Assembly (NCBI RefSeq): GCF_026163695.1
Contig: NZ_JAOTID010000012.1
Location: forward strand, 109,599-173,598
DNA from: Shumkonia mesophila
GTDB taxonomy: Bacteria > Pseudomonadota > Alphaproteobacteria > Rhodospirillales > Shumkoniaceae
Reading direction: 5' to 3'
Length of the DNA: 64,000 bases
Shown here: piece after piece, positions 16,676-24,061 of the stretch
Numbering within the stretch: the stretch's first letter is position 1
Layout: the number at the start of each line of letters is the position of its first letter
Position numbers and translations under genes: made by a program
Notes under the pieces: generated by a model
Database searches by the model: none
The model's input: the letters and a program-made list of their open reading frames with translations, nothing else
What the model was told of the DNA's origin: nothing

Positions 16676-17002
16676 TTAACCCTGGGCGTCGGGTTTCCCG
16701 GCCGGCTTGGCGGCGGGTTTGGCGCGCCGCGGTTTGGCGGCCTTGGGCGCCCCCTCGCCGGGCAGCCTGGCCTCCAGCGCCGCCACGCGCTTTTCCAGCG
16801 TCTCCTGCTGGGCCCGCGCCTTGGCGGCCATCGCTTTGACGGCCTCGAATTCCTCGCGCGGCACGGTGTCGCGGTCGGCCAAAATGCGTTCGAGCTGATG
16901 GCGGATCATGGCCTCCAGCTCCCCCTTGATGCCCGTCAAGGTCGAAACGGCGCCGTTGGCGACGCGGGCGAGATCGTCGAGGATACGGTTGCTGGTCTGC
17001 AT
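16676..17002 (-). CDS. UbiK-like accessory factor (BMFP domain)
   Basis: The 108-residue protein begins NRILDDLARVANGAVSTLTG, then a long predicted coiled coil (EELEAMIRHQLERIL-like, and EFEAVKAMAAKARAQQETLE), ending in a lysine/alanine-rich tail. This is the BMFP (DUF526) pattern; in E. coli UbiK of this family stimulates aerobic ubiquinone synthesis and binds lipids. The tail (KPRRAKPAAKPAGKP) is extended compared with the core domain. It lies on the same strand as ybjN and proC but 228 bp away. Confidence 0.78.
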   Translation of the reverse strand: MQTSNRILDDLARVANGAVSTLTGIKGELEAMIRHQLERILADRDTVPREEFEAVKAMAAKARAQQETLEKRVAALEARLPGEGAPKAAKPRRAKPAAKPAGKPDAQG

Positions 17003-17108
17003 GATCGGGTCCCTCCGCGAAGCGGATTTGCTTAGGAAGTCATTATGGGGCCCGGCGGCGGTGGACGCAACCGGCGGTTCCCGCCGGTGGCCGCCTCGTT
17101 CCTCGGAG

Positions 17109-17396
17109 TCACGCCGCGTCCGCCGGTTTCACCCGTCGCTCGATTTCTTCGCCGCGCTCGCCTTCGACCACGGCAATATCGTACTGGCTCTGGAGATCGA
17201 GCCAGAACTGCGGCCTGTTGCCGAAATACCGGCCAAGCCGCACGGCCGTGTCGGCGGTGATCGAGCGGCGGCCGTTGAGGACGTCCGTAATGCGGCCGGA
17301 CGGAACGCCAAGGTCGAGGGCCAGCCGGTTGGCGCTCAAATCGCGCGCCACCAGCTCGCGCTTGAGCAGCCGGCCGGGGTGGGAGATCGGGAGCAT
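17109..17396 (-). CDS. higA: HigA-type antitoxin, apparently orphan
   Basis: The 95-residue protein is a standard HigA/VapI antitoxin: HPGRLLKRELVARDLSANRLA, then a helix-turn-helix (LGVPSGRITDVLNGRRSITA) and LGRYFGNRPQFWLDLQSQYD, ending with an acidic/basic tail. It should be preceded on the same strand by the RelE-like toxin higB. No such gene is present; only about 15 codons that match a HigB C-terminus are fused in frame just before the start (see 17397-17441). ATG 17396 gives the normal antitoxin length. It may still repress its own promoter. Confidence 0.82.
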   Translation of the reverse strand: MLPISHPGRLLKRELVARDLSANRLALDLGVPSGRITDVLNGRRSITADTAVRLGRYFGNRPQFWLDLQSQYDIAVVEGERGEEIERRVKPADAA

Positions 17397-17441
17397 AGGC
17401 CATCCTTTGTGGCGGTCGATGATCTGGATGTCATAAGCGGC
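17397..17441 (-). pseudogene. Vestigial C-terminus of a HigB toxin
   Basis: Immediately upstream of the higA ATG, in the same frame and without a stop, the sequence encodes AAYDIQIIDRHKGWP. HigB toxins end in a strand of the type DVEIVDYH, and the spacing to higA fits. Farther upstream the frame no longer resembles a RelE fold, and the divergent unknown gene begins. I read this as the remnant of a deleted toxin; the match is short. Confidence 0.4.
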
Positions 17442-17494
17442 TCGATATAAAATAGTGTGAAGTGGTCGAAAATCTATAATGAAGGGAGGTTGTG

Positions 17495-17851
17495 ATGCCA
17501 AGCCTTCTTGATCACTACGACCAATGCCGCAAAATTCTATGCAATACAGCGAAACGTCGAGAGACCATCACGTACGGCAACTTGGCGAAGGAACTCGGCC
17601 TTCGCTTGCCACGTCAAGCATGGAACACGGTACTGGACCCCATTTACGAAGCCGAAATGAGGAAGACTGGCAAAGATTTGACGCTGGTTGTGGTATACGC
17701 ATCAGGCCCAGCAAAAAAGCTCTGCCGATATTTTAGCAATGGCCAGCCCGCGCGGACTAAGAGGCTGAATCCGCGTAACGTGCGCCAGGTCTCAGATTAC
17801 AAACGAGAGTTGGAGAAGGTCTTCGACGCCTATGCAGTCATGGATTGCTAA
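17495..17851 (+). CDS. Hypothetical protein with atypical base composition
   Basis: I do not recognise this 118-residue protein. It starts PSLLDHYDQCRKILCNTAKR, has RETITYGNLAKELGL, a segment that resembles the start of a winged-helix or alkyltransferase-like domain, then KDLTLVVVYASGPAKKLCRYF and a basic C-terminal half. It is soluble with no signal peptide. Its GC content is near one half, clearly below its neighbours, and codon use differs accordingly, suggesting transfer. GGGAGG at 17484-17489 supports ATG 17495. It is divergent from higA and appears to occupy the place of the lost toxin gene. Confidence 0.6.
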   Translation: MPSLLDHYDQCRKILCNTAKRRETITYGNLAKELGLRLPRQAWNTVLDPIYEAEMRKTGKDLTLVVVYASGPAKKLCRYFSNGQPARTKRLNPRNVRQVSDYKRELEKVFDAYAVMDC

Positions 17852-17931
17852 AACAAGGTGGCCGTTTTCCTCGCAACAGCGACCAGTCGCCGCGGCTTGC
17901 GGGGCGCCGTCGGCCGCCCTATAAACGCACC

Positions 17932-18918
17932 ATGATCGTCGTCACCGGCGGGGCCGGCTTCATCGGGTCGAACGTCGTCGCCGCCCTCGAAGAGCGGGGA
18001 ATGGGGCCGATCGCCGTGTGCGACCGCCTGCGCAACGGCGACAAATGGCGCAACATCGCCAAGCGCGAACTCGTCGACGTCATCCCCCCCGACCGATTGT
18101 TCGAATTCCTGGACGAGCATCGCAACGCCGTTCGCGCCATCGTCCACATGGGGGCCATCTCCTCGACCACCGAGACCGACGCCGACTTGATCGTCGCCAC
18201 TAACTTCCGGCTGTCGCTCGACCTCTGGCGCTGGTGCGCGGAACGCGGCGCGCCCTTCATCTATGCCTCTTCCGCCGCCACCTACGGCGACGGCGGCCAC
18301 GGCTTCGTCGACGACGCCGACCCCGCCGCCCAGGCCCTGTTGCGGCCGCTCAACCCCTACGGCTGGAGCAAGCTTCTGTTCGACCGCCGGGTCGCCCGCC
18401 TGCTCGCCGACGGCGAGCCCAAGCCGCCGCAATGGGCCGGCCTCAAGTTCTTCAACGTCTATGGGCCCAACGAGTACCACAAGGGCAAGATGGCCAGCGT
18501 CGTCTCCCACCTCTATCCGGTGGCCAAGGCGGGCAAGCCGGCGGTGCTGTTCAAGTCGCACCACCCCGACTATCCCGACGGCGGGCAGTTGCGCGACTTC
18601 GTGTGGGTCGGAGACTGCGTCGAGGTCATCCTCTGGCTTCTCGAAAGCCCGCGGGTCAGCGGCCTGCTCAACTGCGGCACCGGCAAAGCCCGCAGCTTCG
18701 CCGACCTGGCCGGCGCCGTCTACCGGGCGCTGGGGCGCAATGCCGATATCGAGTACGTGCCGACGCCGGAAGCCATCCGCGACAAGTACCAGTACTTCAC
18801 CGAGGCCGACACCACCCGGCTGCGCGGCGCCGGCTTCAAGCGGCCCTTCACGGCCCTGGAGGACGGGGTTGCGCACTACGTCCAGGATTTCCTCGACGCC
18901 CCCGACCCCTATCGCTGA
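17932..18918 (+). CDS. hldD: ADP-L-glycero-D-manno-heptose 6-epimerase
   Basis: HldD (RfaD) converts ADP-D-glycero- to ADP-L-glycero-manno-heptose for the lipopolysaccharide inner core. The 328-residue extended SDR begins IVVTGGAGFIGSNVV, has HMGAISSTTETDAD (typical of HldD), YASSAATYGDG, the catalytic YGWSK, FNVYGPNEYHKGKMASV, and FVWVGDCVEVILWLL. These distinguish it from GalE-type epimerases. The ATG at 17932 was chosen over an upstream in-frame start because it places the glycine motif at the N-terminus. lgt follows 27 bp later. Confidence 0.9.
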   Translation: MIVVTGGAGFIGSNVVAALEERGMGPIAVCDRLRNGDKWRNIAKRELVDVIPPDRLFEFLDEHRNAVRAIVHMGAISSTTETDADLIVATNFRLSLDLWRWCAERGAPFIYASSAATYGDGGHGFVDDADPAAQALLRPLNPYGWSKLLFDRRVARLLADGEPKPPQWAGLKFFNVYGPNEYHKGKMASVVSHLYPVAKAGKPAVLFKSHHPDYPDGGQLRDFVWVGDCVEVILWLLESPRVSGLLNCGTGKARSFADLAGAVYRALGRNADIEYVPTPEAIRDKYQYFTEADTTRLRGAGFKRPFTALEDGVAHYVQDFLDAPDPYR

Positions 18919-18945
18919 AACGCACCCCACGGGACGGACGCCGCC

Positions 18946-19740
18946 ATGACCTTCGCGATCGCCTTCCCCAACATCGACCCCGTGCTGATCGAGTTCGGGC
19001 CGCTGGCCATCCGCTGGTACGGCCTGGCCTACGTCGCCGGCCTCATCCTCGGCTGGCGCTATGTGCGCCGCCTGGTCGACGGGCCGCCGCCGGTCACCCC
19101 GGCCCGCGACGTCGACGATTTCCTGGTCTGGGCGACGCTCGGCGTGGTGCTGGGCGGGCGCCTGGGGTATGTGCTGTTCTACCAGCCCGCCTATTACCTT
19201 TCGAATCCGCTGGCCATCTTCCAGGTATGGGCCGGCGGCATGTCGTTCCACGGCGGACTCCTGGGCGTTCTCGTCGCCCTCCTCCTCTTCGTGCGCCGCC
19301 GCAACATCCCGCTGCTCGCCTTCGGCGACACCATCGCCTGCGCGGCGCCGATCGGGCTTTTCTTCGGGCGGCTGGCCAACTTCATCAACGGCGAGTTGTT
19401 CGGACGCGAAACCGACGTGCCGTGGGCCATGGTTTTTCCCAACGGCGGGCCCATGGCGCGCCATCCCAGCCAGATTTACGAGGCGCTGATGGAGGGCGTG
19501 GTGCTGTTCGTCGTCCTCCACCTGCTGTGGCGGCGAAAGACGGTGCGCCGCCGCCCCGGCATCCTGACCGGCGCCTTCCTGATCGGCTATGCCCTGGCCC
19601 GCACCGTGGCCGAACTGTTCCGGCAGCCCGACACCCACATCGGCTTCCTGCTGGGCGGCACCACCATGGGCCAATGGCTGTCGGCGCCGATGCTGGCCGT
19701 CGGCCTCTACCTGATCCTGCGGGCGCGGCCGCGAACCTGA
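18946..19740 (+). CDS. lgt: Prolipoprotein diacylglyceryl transferase
   Basis: Lgt transfers a diacylglyceryl group from phosphatidylglycerol to the lipobox cysteine of prolipoproteins at the inner membrane. The 264-residue polytopic protein has IRWYGLAYVAGLILGWRY, VWAGGMSFHGGLLG, the signature GRLANFINGELFGRETDVPW, and HPSQIYEALMEG. About seven hydrophobic segments are visible. The next gene begins three bases after its stop; the order lgt, methyltransferase, pgeF is common in alphaproteobacteria. Confidence 0.94.
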   Translation: MTFAIAFPNIDPVLIEFGPLAIRWYGLAYVAGLILGWRYVRRLVDGPPPVTPARDVDDFLVWATLGVVLGGRLGYVLFYQPAYYLSNPLAIFQVWAGGMSFHGGLLGVLVALLLFVRRRNIPLLAFGDTIACAAPIGLFFGRLANFINGELFGRETDVPWAMVFPNGGPMARHPSQIYEALMEGVVLFVVLHLLWRRKTVRRRPGILTGAFLIGYALARTVAELFRQPDTHIGFLLGGTTMGQWLSAPMLAVGLYLILRARPRT

Positions 19741-19743
19741 TCC

Positions 19744-20838
19744 ATGGCCGGCGGCCTTCTCGACGTCCTGCTCGGCCGCATCGCCCTTGGCGGGCCGCTG
19801 ACGGTGGCCGACTACATGGCGGAAGCCCTGGGCCACCCCCGCTTCGGCTATTACGCGACGCGCGATCCGTTCGGCGCCGCCGGCGATTTCGTCACCGCGC
19901 CCGAGGTCTCGCAGATGTTCGGAGAACTGATCGGACTGTGGGGCGCGGTAGTCTGGCAGGCCATGGGCCGGCCCGATCCGGTGCGGTGGGTCGAGCTGGG
20001 ACCGGGTCGCGGCACGCTGATGGCCGACGCCATCCGGGCCAGCCGCACGGTGCCGGGTTTCGTTGAGGCCGCCCGTCTTCACCTGGTCGAAACCAGCCCC
20101 GTCCTGCGCCGCATTCAGGCCGCCACCCTGGCCAAGGCCGCCCCGCCGCACCCGCCGCTGTGGCACGCCGACCTTTCCGGCGTCCCCGATGGCCCGATGA
20201 TCCTGGTCGCCAACGAATTCCTCGACGCCCTGCCCATCCGCCAGTTCGAGCGCACCGCCGCCGGCTGGTGCGAGCGCCTGGTGGCGGCCGGGCCGGGCGG
20301 CGACCGGCTGATCTTCGTGCTGTCGCCGCCAAGCCGACGGCCGCCGCTGTTGCCGGCCGCCGTCATCGACGCGCCGGTGGGCGCCATCGCCGAGGTCTCG
20401 CCAGCCGTCATCGGGGTGATCGACGCCATCGGCCGGCGGCTGGCCGGAACGGGCGGCGCCGCCCTGATCGTCGATTACGGCCACCCGCGGAGCGCCCCCG
20501 GCGACACCCTGCAGGCGGTGCGCGGCCATGCCTACCACGACCCGCTCGCCGACCCCGGCCAAGCCGATCTCACCGCCCATGTCGACTTCGAGGCGGTGGC
20601 CCGCGCTGCCGGCGAGGCCGGCGCCCGGCCGTTCGGGCCGATCGGGCAAGGCCTTTTCCTCGAGCGGCTGGGTCTCGGGGCGCGGGCCGACGCCCTTCTC
20701 GCCGGCGCCAGCCCGGCACAGGCCGACGCCATCCGCGCCGCCCGCCATCGGCTGACCGCCGCCGGAGAAATGGGCACGCTGTTCAAGGCGGTTTCCCTGC
20801 AGCATCCCGGCCTGCCGCCGCCGCCGGGCTTCGCCTGA
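19744..20838 (+). CDS. SAM-dependent methyltransferase, NDUFAF7/MidA-like
   Basis: The 364-residue protein belongs to the Methyltransf_28 family. Mitochondrial NDUFAF7 methylates an arginine of complex I subunit NDUFS2. Landmarks are MAEALGHPRFGYYATRDPFG, GDFVTAPEVSQMFGELIGLW, the SAM motif VELGPGRGTLMADAIR, LVANEFLDALPIRQF, LIVDYGH and LTAHVDFEAVA. It lies between lgt and pgeF and may be translated from the lgt message. The bacterial substrate is not established. Confidence 0.82.
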   Translation: MAGGLLDVLLGRIALGGPLTVADYMAEALGHPRFGYYATRDPFGAAGDFVTAPEVSQMFGELIGLWGAVVWQAMGRPDPVRWVELGPGRGTLMADAIRASRTVPGFVEAARLHLVETSPVLRRIQAATLAKAAPPHPPLWHADLSGVPDGPMILVANEFLDALPIRQFERTAAGWCERLVAAGPGGDRLIFVLSPPSRRPPLLPAAVIDAPVGAIAEVSPAVIGVIDAIGRRLAGTGGAALIVDYGHPRSAPGDTLQAVRGHAYHDPLADPGQADLTAHVDFEAVARAAGEAGARPFGPIGQGLFLERLGLGARADALLAGASPAQADAIRAARHRLTAAGEMGTLFKAVSLQHPGLPPPPGFA

Positions 20839-20919
20839 TGCGCGCGGCACGCGCATTGCGAGCCGGGGATGCGACGAAATCCCTTTATCGACTGGGGTCT
20901 TCACCGCTATAAAGCGGCC

Positions 20920-21687
20920 ATGATTACGTCATCGGCATTCAATGGCCTGAAGGGCGTCCGCCACGGCTTCTTCACCCGCCGGGGTGGCGTCAGCCAGGGA
21001 GTCTACGACTCCCTCAACTGCGGCTACGGCAACGGCGATGCGGCGGAGAGCGTCGCCGCCAACCGGGCCCGCGCCATGGCCATGATGGACCAGCCGGCGG
21101 AGGCCCTGCTGACCGCCCGCCAGGTCCATTCGGCCACGGCCGTGGTGGTGGAAAAGCCGTGGGCGCGCGAAGACGCGCCCGAGGCCGACGGCCTGGTGAC
21201 GGCGGTTCCCGGCATCGCGCTCGGCCTGCTTACCGCCGACTGCATGCCGGTGCTGTTCGCCGATCCGCGGGCCAAGGTGATCGGCGCCGCCCACGCCGGC
21301 TGGCGGGGGGCGCGGGCCGGCATCGCCGAGGCGACGGTGGCCGCCATGGAACAGGCGGGCGCCAAGGTCAGCCGCATCGTCGCCGTGATGGGTCCGTGTA
21401 TCCGCCACGGTTCCTACGAGGTCGGACCCGAATTCCGCGACACCTTCCTCGCCGACGCCGCCGCCAACGATTCGTTCTTCGCGCCGTCGCGCAATCCGGG
21501 CCGTTTCCTGTTCGACCTGCCGACCTATCTGTTCCGGCGGATCGATGCCATCGGCCTCAAGCACATCCAGATGCTGCAGATCGACACCTGCCGCGAGGCC
21601 GACCGCTTCTTCAGCCACCGCCGATCGACGCTGGCCGGCGAGGCCGCCTGCGGGCGCAACCTGTCGGCGGTCATCCTCGGCGATTGA
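20920..21687 (+). CDS. pgeF: Peptidoglycan editing factor PgeF (YfiH family)
   Basis: PgeF is a laccase-domain protein that in E. coli removes L-serine wrongly inserted in peptidoglycan precursors; related enzymes act on purine nucleosides. The 255-residue product has VRHGFFTRRGGVSQGVYDSLN, ARQVHS, LTADCMPVLFADP, AAHAGWRGARAGI, MGPCIRHGSYEVG, and DTCREADRFFSHRRS, carrying the conserved His/Cys ligands. The ATG at 20920 matches the usual start; ATG 20869 would add 17 residues. It ends the lgt cluster. Confidence 0.9.
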   Translation: MITSSAFNGLKGVRHGFFTRRGGVSQGVYDSLNCGYGNGDAAESVAANRARAMAMMDQPAEALLTARQVHSATAVVVEKPWAREDAPEADGLVTAVPGIALGLLTADCMPVLFADPRAKVIGAAHAGWRGARAGIAEATVAAMEQAGAKVSRIVAVMGPCIRHGSYEVGPEFRDTFLADAAANDSFFAPSRNPGRFLFDLPTYLFRRIDAIGLKHIQMLQIDTCREADRFFSHRRSTLAGEAACGRNLSAVILGD

Positions 21688-21721
21688 CGCGGCGGGCGGC
21701 GGGGGGCTGAATATCGCCGCC

Positions 21722-21790
21722 ATGCCCTATATGATTCTGCTGATCTTCGTTCTGGTTGTCGGATTGGTCGCCACCTGCGCCCTGATGTGA
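21722..21790 (+). CDS. 22-residue hydrophobic peptide
   Basis: An ATG at 21722 opens a 22-codon frame that reads MPYMILLIFVLVVGLVATCA and then LM, almost a pure transmembrane helix. Its TGA is one base before the ATG of the lipoprotein gene, an arrangement suited to translational coupling. There is no clear ribosome-binding site. Either it is a real membrane micropeptide or a leader for the lipoprotein; coding status is uncertain. Confidence 0.35.
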   Translation: MPYMILLIFVLVVGLVATCALM

Positions 21791-21791
21791 C

Positions 21792-22712
21792 ATGCGTGTG
21801 AGTCGCGGATTGGTCTTAGCCCTTCTGCTGCTGGCGGCCGCTTGCGGGCCGCTGCCGCAGCCGTTCGAGCACGTCGCCCAGGGCTCGGCCTATCCCTTGG
21901 CCGAATTGGCGATCGACGTGCGGGTGGCGCCGGTCGCCGGGCTGCCGGCTTCGAGCGGCGAAGCGCTGGCCCGCGCGGTGGCCGAAAACCTGGGCGCCTA
22001 TGGCGTGACCGCCACCTCGCGCCCGGGCACCGCCAGCCGATTCGTGCTGCGCGGCGTCTATGCCGCCCCCGCCGCCGCGACGCCCGCCGACGCCGCCATC
22101 CTGTGGACGCTCTACGACGCCGAGGGCGAAGCCACCGGCATCCACACCCAGGCCGTCGAGGCCCCGTTCGCCACCGACCCCGGCGCCATCGGGGTGGCCG
22201 GCCAGCGGCCCGCCAAGGCGCTGGCCGCCCTCGTCGGTGTCGATGCCGAGCTGCCGGCCGCCGGACCCGACGTGCGTCGCGGCGTGTTTCTGAGCGAGGT
22301 CGCCGGGGCGCCCGGCGATGGCAACGCGGCGCTGGCCACCGCCCTGCGCCGCGTCCTGGAGGCCGGACCGTTCGGGCTGGCCGAGACCGCCGACGGCGCC
22401 ACCCACGTGGTGCGGGGCACCGTCACCGCCGATCCGCCCAAGGACGGCAACCAGCGAATCGCCATCGCATGGCGGGTGAGCACGCCGGACGGCCGGGACG
22501 TGGGCGAAGCGAACCAGGAGAACATGGTGCCGGCCGGCCGCCTCGACCGTCGGTGGGGCGGCATCGCCGGCCTCGCCGCGCAGGCGGCGGCCGAAGGGAT
22601 CGTCGAGATTCTCCAGCGGGCTGGCGACGGCGACCCCGCCCGTTCGGCGGCGGGCCGTCCGTCGATCGTGCTGCCGCCGTCGAGCGACCTGCCGCCGCCG
22701 GCCGGGCCTTAG
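21792..22712 (+). CDS. Lipoprotein with two repeated domains
   Basis: The 306-residue protein begins with a lipoprotein signal, GLVLALLLLAAACGPLP, with the lipobox cysteine at residue 18. Two related segments follow: one with ALARAVAENLGAYGV, FVLRGVY and AILWTLYDAEGEATG, the other with ALATALRRVLEAG, HVVRGTV and RIAIAWRVSTPDGRDVG. The matching spacing (helix, VxRG strand, xIxW strand, D/G turn) suggests an internal duplication. The C-terminus is proline-rich. The function is unknown; it probably resides in the outer membrane or periplasm, and lgt lies nearby. Confidence 0.7.
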   Translation: MRVSRGLVLALLLLAAACGPLPQPFEHVAQGSAYPLAELAIDVRVAPVAGLPASSGEALARAVAENLGAYGVTATSRPGTASRFVLRGVYAAPAAATPADAAILWTLYDAEGEATGIHTQAVEAPFATDPGAIGVAGQRPAKALAALVGVDAELPAAGPDVRRGVFLSEVAGAPGDGNAALATALRRVLEAGPFGLAETADGATHVVRGTVTADPPKDGNQRIAIAWRVSTPDGRDVGEANQENMVPAGRLDRRWGGIAGLAAQAAAEGIVEILQRAGDGDPARSAAGRPSIVLPPSSDLPPPAGP

Positions 22713-22738
22713 GCCGCGGCCGAGCGGTACGCCGGCGT

Positions 22739-23023
22739 TCAGGCGGCGCGGCGCTGCAGGACGGTGTCTTCCGCCGGGACGGGACGGGCCTCGGGCGCCA
22801 TGGAGGCGCTCATCGATTTCAGGGTCACCGGGTCCATGTTTTCGGCCACGTGACGCCCGATGCGGTCGCGCGGGATGCCCAGCGCCGCCAGTTCATCGTC
22901 GTCGAGCCGCTGCAACTGGTTGTACAGGCGGAGAGATTCGGTGGCGCGCTGCACCGCGCCGAACATGTAGAGCCCGACGCCGACGCCCATTTTGACCATT
23001 CGTCCGATCGCTTGGTAATTCAT
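22739..23023 (-). CDS. DUF1127 domain small protein 1
   Basis: The 94-residue product carries the DUF1127 core SLRLYNQLQRLDDDELAALG, then IPRDRIGRHVAENM, after a short hydrophobic helix (VKMGVGVGLYMFGAV). DUF1127 proteins are arginine-rich small proteins; in Agrobacterium and Rhodobacter some influence RNA turnover and stress responses. The last residues, LQRRAA, match the ends of the two other copies in this window. GGAG lies six bases before the ATG, and the leader contains a sequence complementary to it (23024-23080). Confidence 0.8.
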   Translation of the reverse strand: MNYQAIGRMVKMGVGVGLYMFGAVQRATESLRLYNQLQRLDDDELAALGIPRDRIGRHVAENMDPVTLKSMSASMAPEARPVPAEDTVLQRRAA

Positions 23024-23080
23024 CTGACACTCCGTGGTCTGCATCCAAAGTTTCGTCGTCGTGCTTCCACGGACGCGCGG
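23024..23080 (-). promoter_or_regulatory. Shared DUF1127 leader, copy 1 (possible SD-sequestering hairpin)
   Basis: In transcript direction, CGTCCGTGG (23067-23075) is followed 43 nt before the ATG by a linker and then CCACGGAG (23030-23037), whose GGAG is the ribosome-binding site. TCCGTGG and CCACGGA are perfectly complementary over 7 bp. The same arrangement precedes the two other DUF1127 genes. Confidence 0.6.
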
Positions 23081-23327
23081 CCATTCCACTGCTGGGCTGA
23101 GGGTGCGCCTTGTGGGGGGCGTCTTGTTGATCGTCGGGAATTACCCCAACTGTCGGTTGCCGACAACGTACGAAAAATGATCCGCCGTGCAAGGAAAACC
23201 GGTTTCGTCCCGGCGCCGGCCAGCCATGCATGAATCGCATGGCGGAGCCGGGATGACGGGCGCTCGGCCGCCTCCGGCCCGCGGCGGGCGCGCCGCCCGA
23301 TGCGGCGTGCCCGGTCCCCGCGGGCTT

Positions 23328-23762
23328 TCAGGCGGCGCGTCGACGGACCGGGTCCTCGTTGGCGGCGGCCTCGTCGGCGACGTCGCTTCCAAGCATGGAC
23401 GGTCGGAGGGAATCGATGACCGGACGGTCGCCCCTCAGCGGCGTGCCGACCCGTGTCGCCACGTAGGACGGAATGTCCTCCCGGGCAATGCCGAGGCGGG
23501 CCAACTGGCTGTCGCTGAAGCGTCCGAGCTCGCTGGTCAGGCGGCCCGCGGCGACGCCGGCCCAATGATCGCTGAGAACCCGGGCCGTGCCGGAAGCCAG
23601 CCAGCGGGCGGCGCGGCCGATTCCGCCGACCAGCGCGCCCATCACCTGGGCGTTGACCTCTGCCTGCAGACGGGCAGCGTCTTCCTGCACGCGGGCGACA
23701 TCGCGAAAGGTGTACGTGCCGGCACGCTCGAGATAGTCCGGTGCTGCATCGTATCGTTGCAT
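23328..23762 (-). CDS. DUF1127 domain small protein 2
   Basis: At 144 residues this is the longest of the three paralogs. The DUF1127-like segment is LTSELGRFSDSQLARLG, then IAREDIPSYVATRVG, preceded by FRDVARVQEDAARLQAEVNA and a weakly hydrophobic helix (LVGGIGRAARWLASG). It ends PVRRRAA, like the other copies. ATG 23762 follows a strong GGAGG, which lies in the 3' arm of a complementary leader. A promoter-like pair is seen at 23900-23928. Its molecular role is unknown; an RNA-related function is only suggested by family precedent. Confidence 0.75.
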   Translation of the reverse strand: MQRYDAAPDYLERAGTYTFRDVARVQEDAARLQAEVNAQVMGALVGGIGRAARWLASGTARVLSDHWAGVAAGRLTSELGRFSDSQLARLGIAREDIPSYVATRVGTPLRGDRPVIDSLRPSMLGSDVADEAAANEDPVRRRAA

Positions 23763-23820
23763 GATCTTCCTCCGTAGGTTTCCAAACGGTTTCTGCCGAT
23801 TGCACCCCACGGACGTGCGG
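23763..23820 (-). promoter_or_regulatory. Shared DUF1127 leader, copy 2 (possible SD-sequestering hairpin)
   Basis: CGTCCGTGGGG begins the element and CCTACGGAGG ends it, with the ATG 44 nt after CGTCCGTGG. TCCGTGGG can pair with CCUACGGA over 8 bp including one G-U pair, burying GGAG. The segment before the first arm (CCGCA) and the linker start (TGCAATCG) also match copy 3 closely. Confidence 0.6.
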
Positions 23821-23899
23821 CCCCCCGCCGCTTGCGACACCCGGTGGCGCGCCGCGCCCCGAGCATTGTTTTATTTAATAGTCATTCTCAGTACGAGAG

Positions 23900-23928
23900 C
23901 ATATGCACCCCGCCCTCCCCGCCGTCAA
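23900..23928 (-). promoter_or_regulatory. Possible promoter of DUF1127 gene 2
   Basis: On the minus strand TTGACG (plus 23923-23928) and CATATG (23900-23905) are separated by 17 bp; CTTG precedes, as in alphaproteobacterial RpoH sites. Just downstream, TGAGAATGACTATTA (23876-23890) resembles a Fur-type box. The leader would be about 130 nt. Rest of 23929-24061: nothing recognised. Confidence 0.35.
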
Positions 23929-24061
23929 GGCAAGTGGGATGTTATTTCACAATGTGGTAACATTCGATTTTGGCGGATATCCGCCGGAAAGCTGGTTATT
24001 TTGCGGGCACAGCCTGCTTAAAATATGACCACTCCACATCGTGGGATGGAATGGGGGCCGG

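Noticed and set aside
17071..17087. GC hairpin CCGGCGG/CCGCCGG downstream of higA as a terminator
   Set aside because: There is no U tract in either direction, and such short GC palindromes are common in this base composition.
17444..17480. TATAAA and TATAAT sequences before the 118-residue gene as its promoter
   Set aside because: No acceptable -35 at 16-18 bp was found, and TATAAT at 17475 would start transcription inside the ribosome-binding site.
17848..20904. A 1018-codon open frame on the minus strand opposite hldD, lgt, the methyltransferase and pgeF
   Set aside because: It lies antisense to four well-supported genes and has the low-complexity Ala/Gly/Arg/His composition of GC-rich shadow frames.
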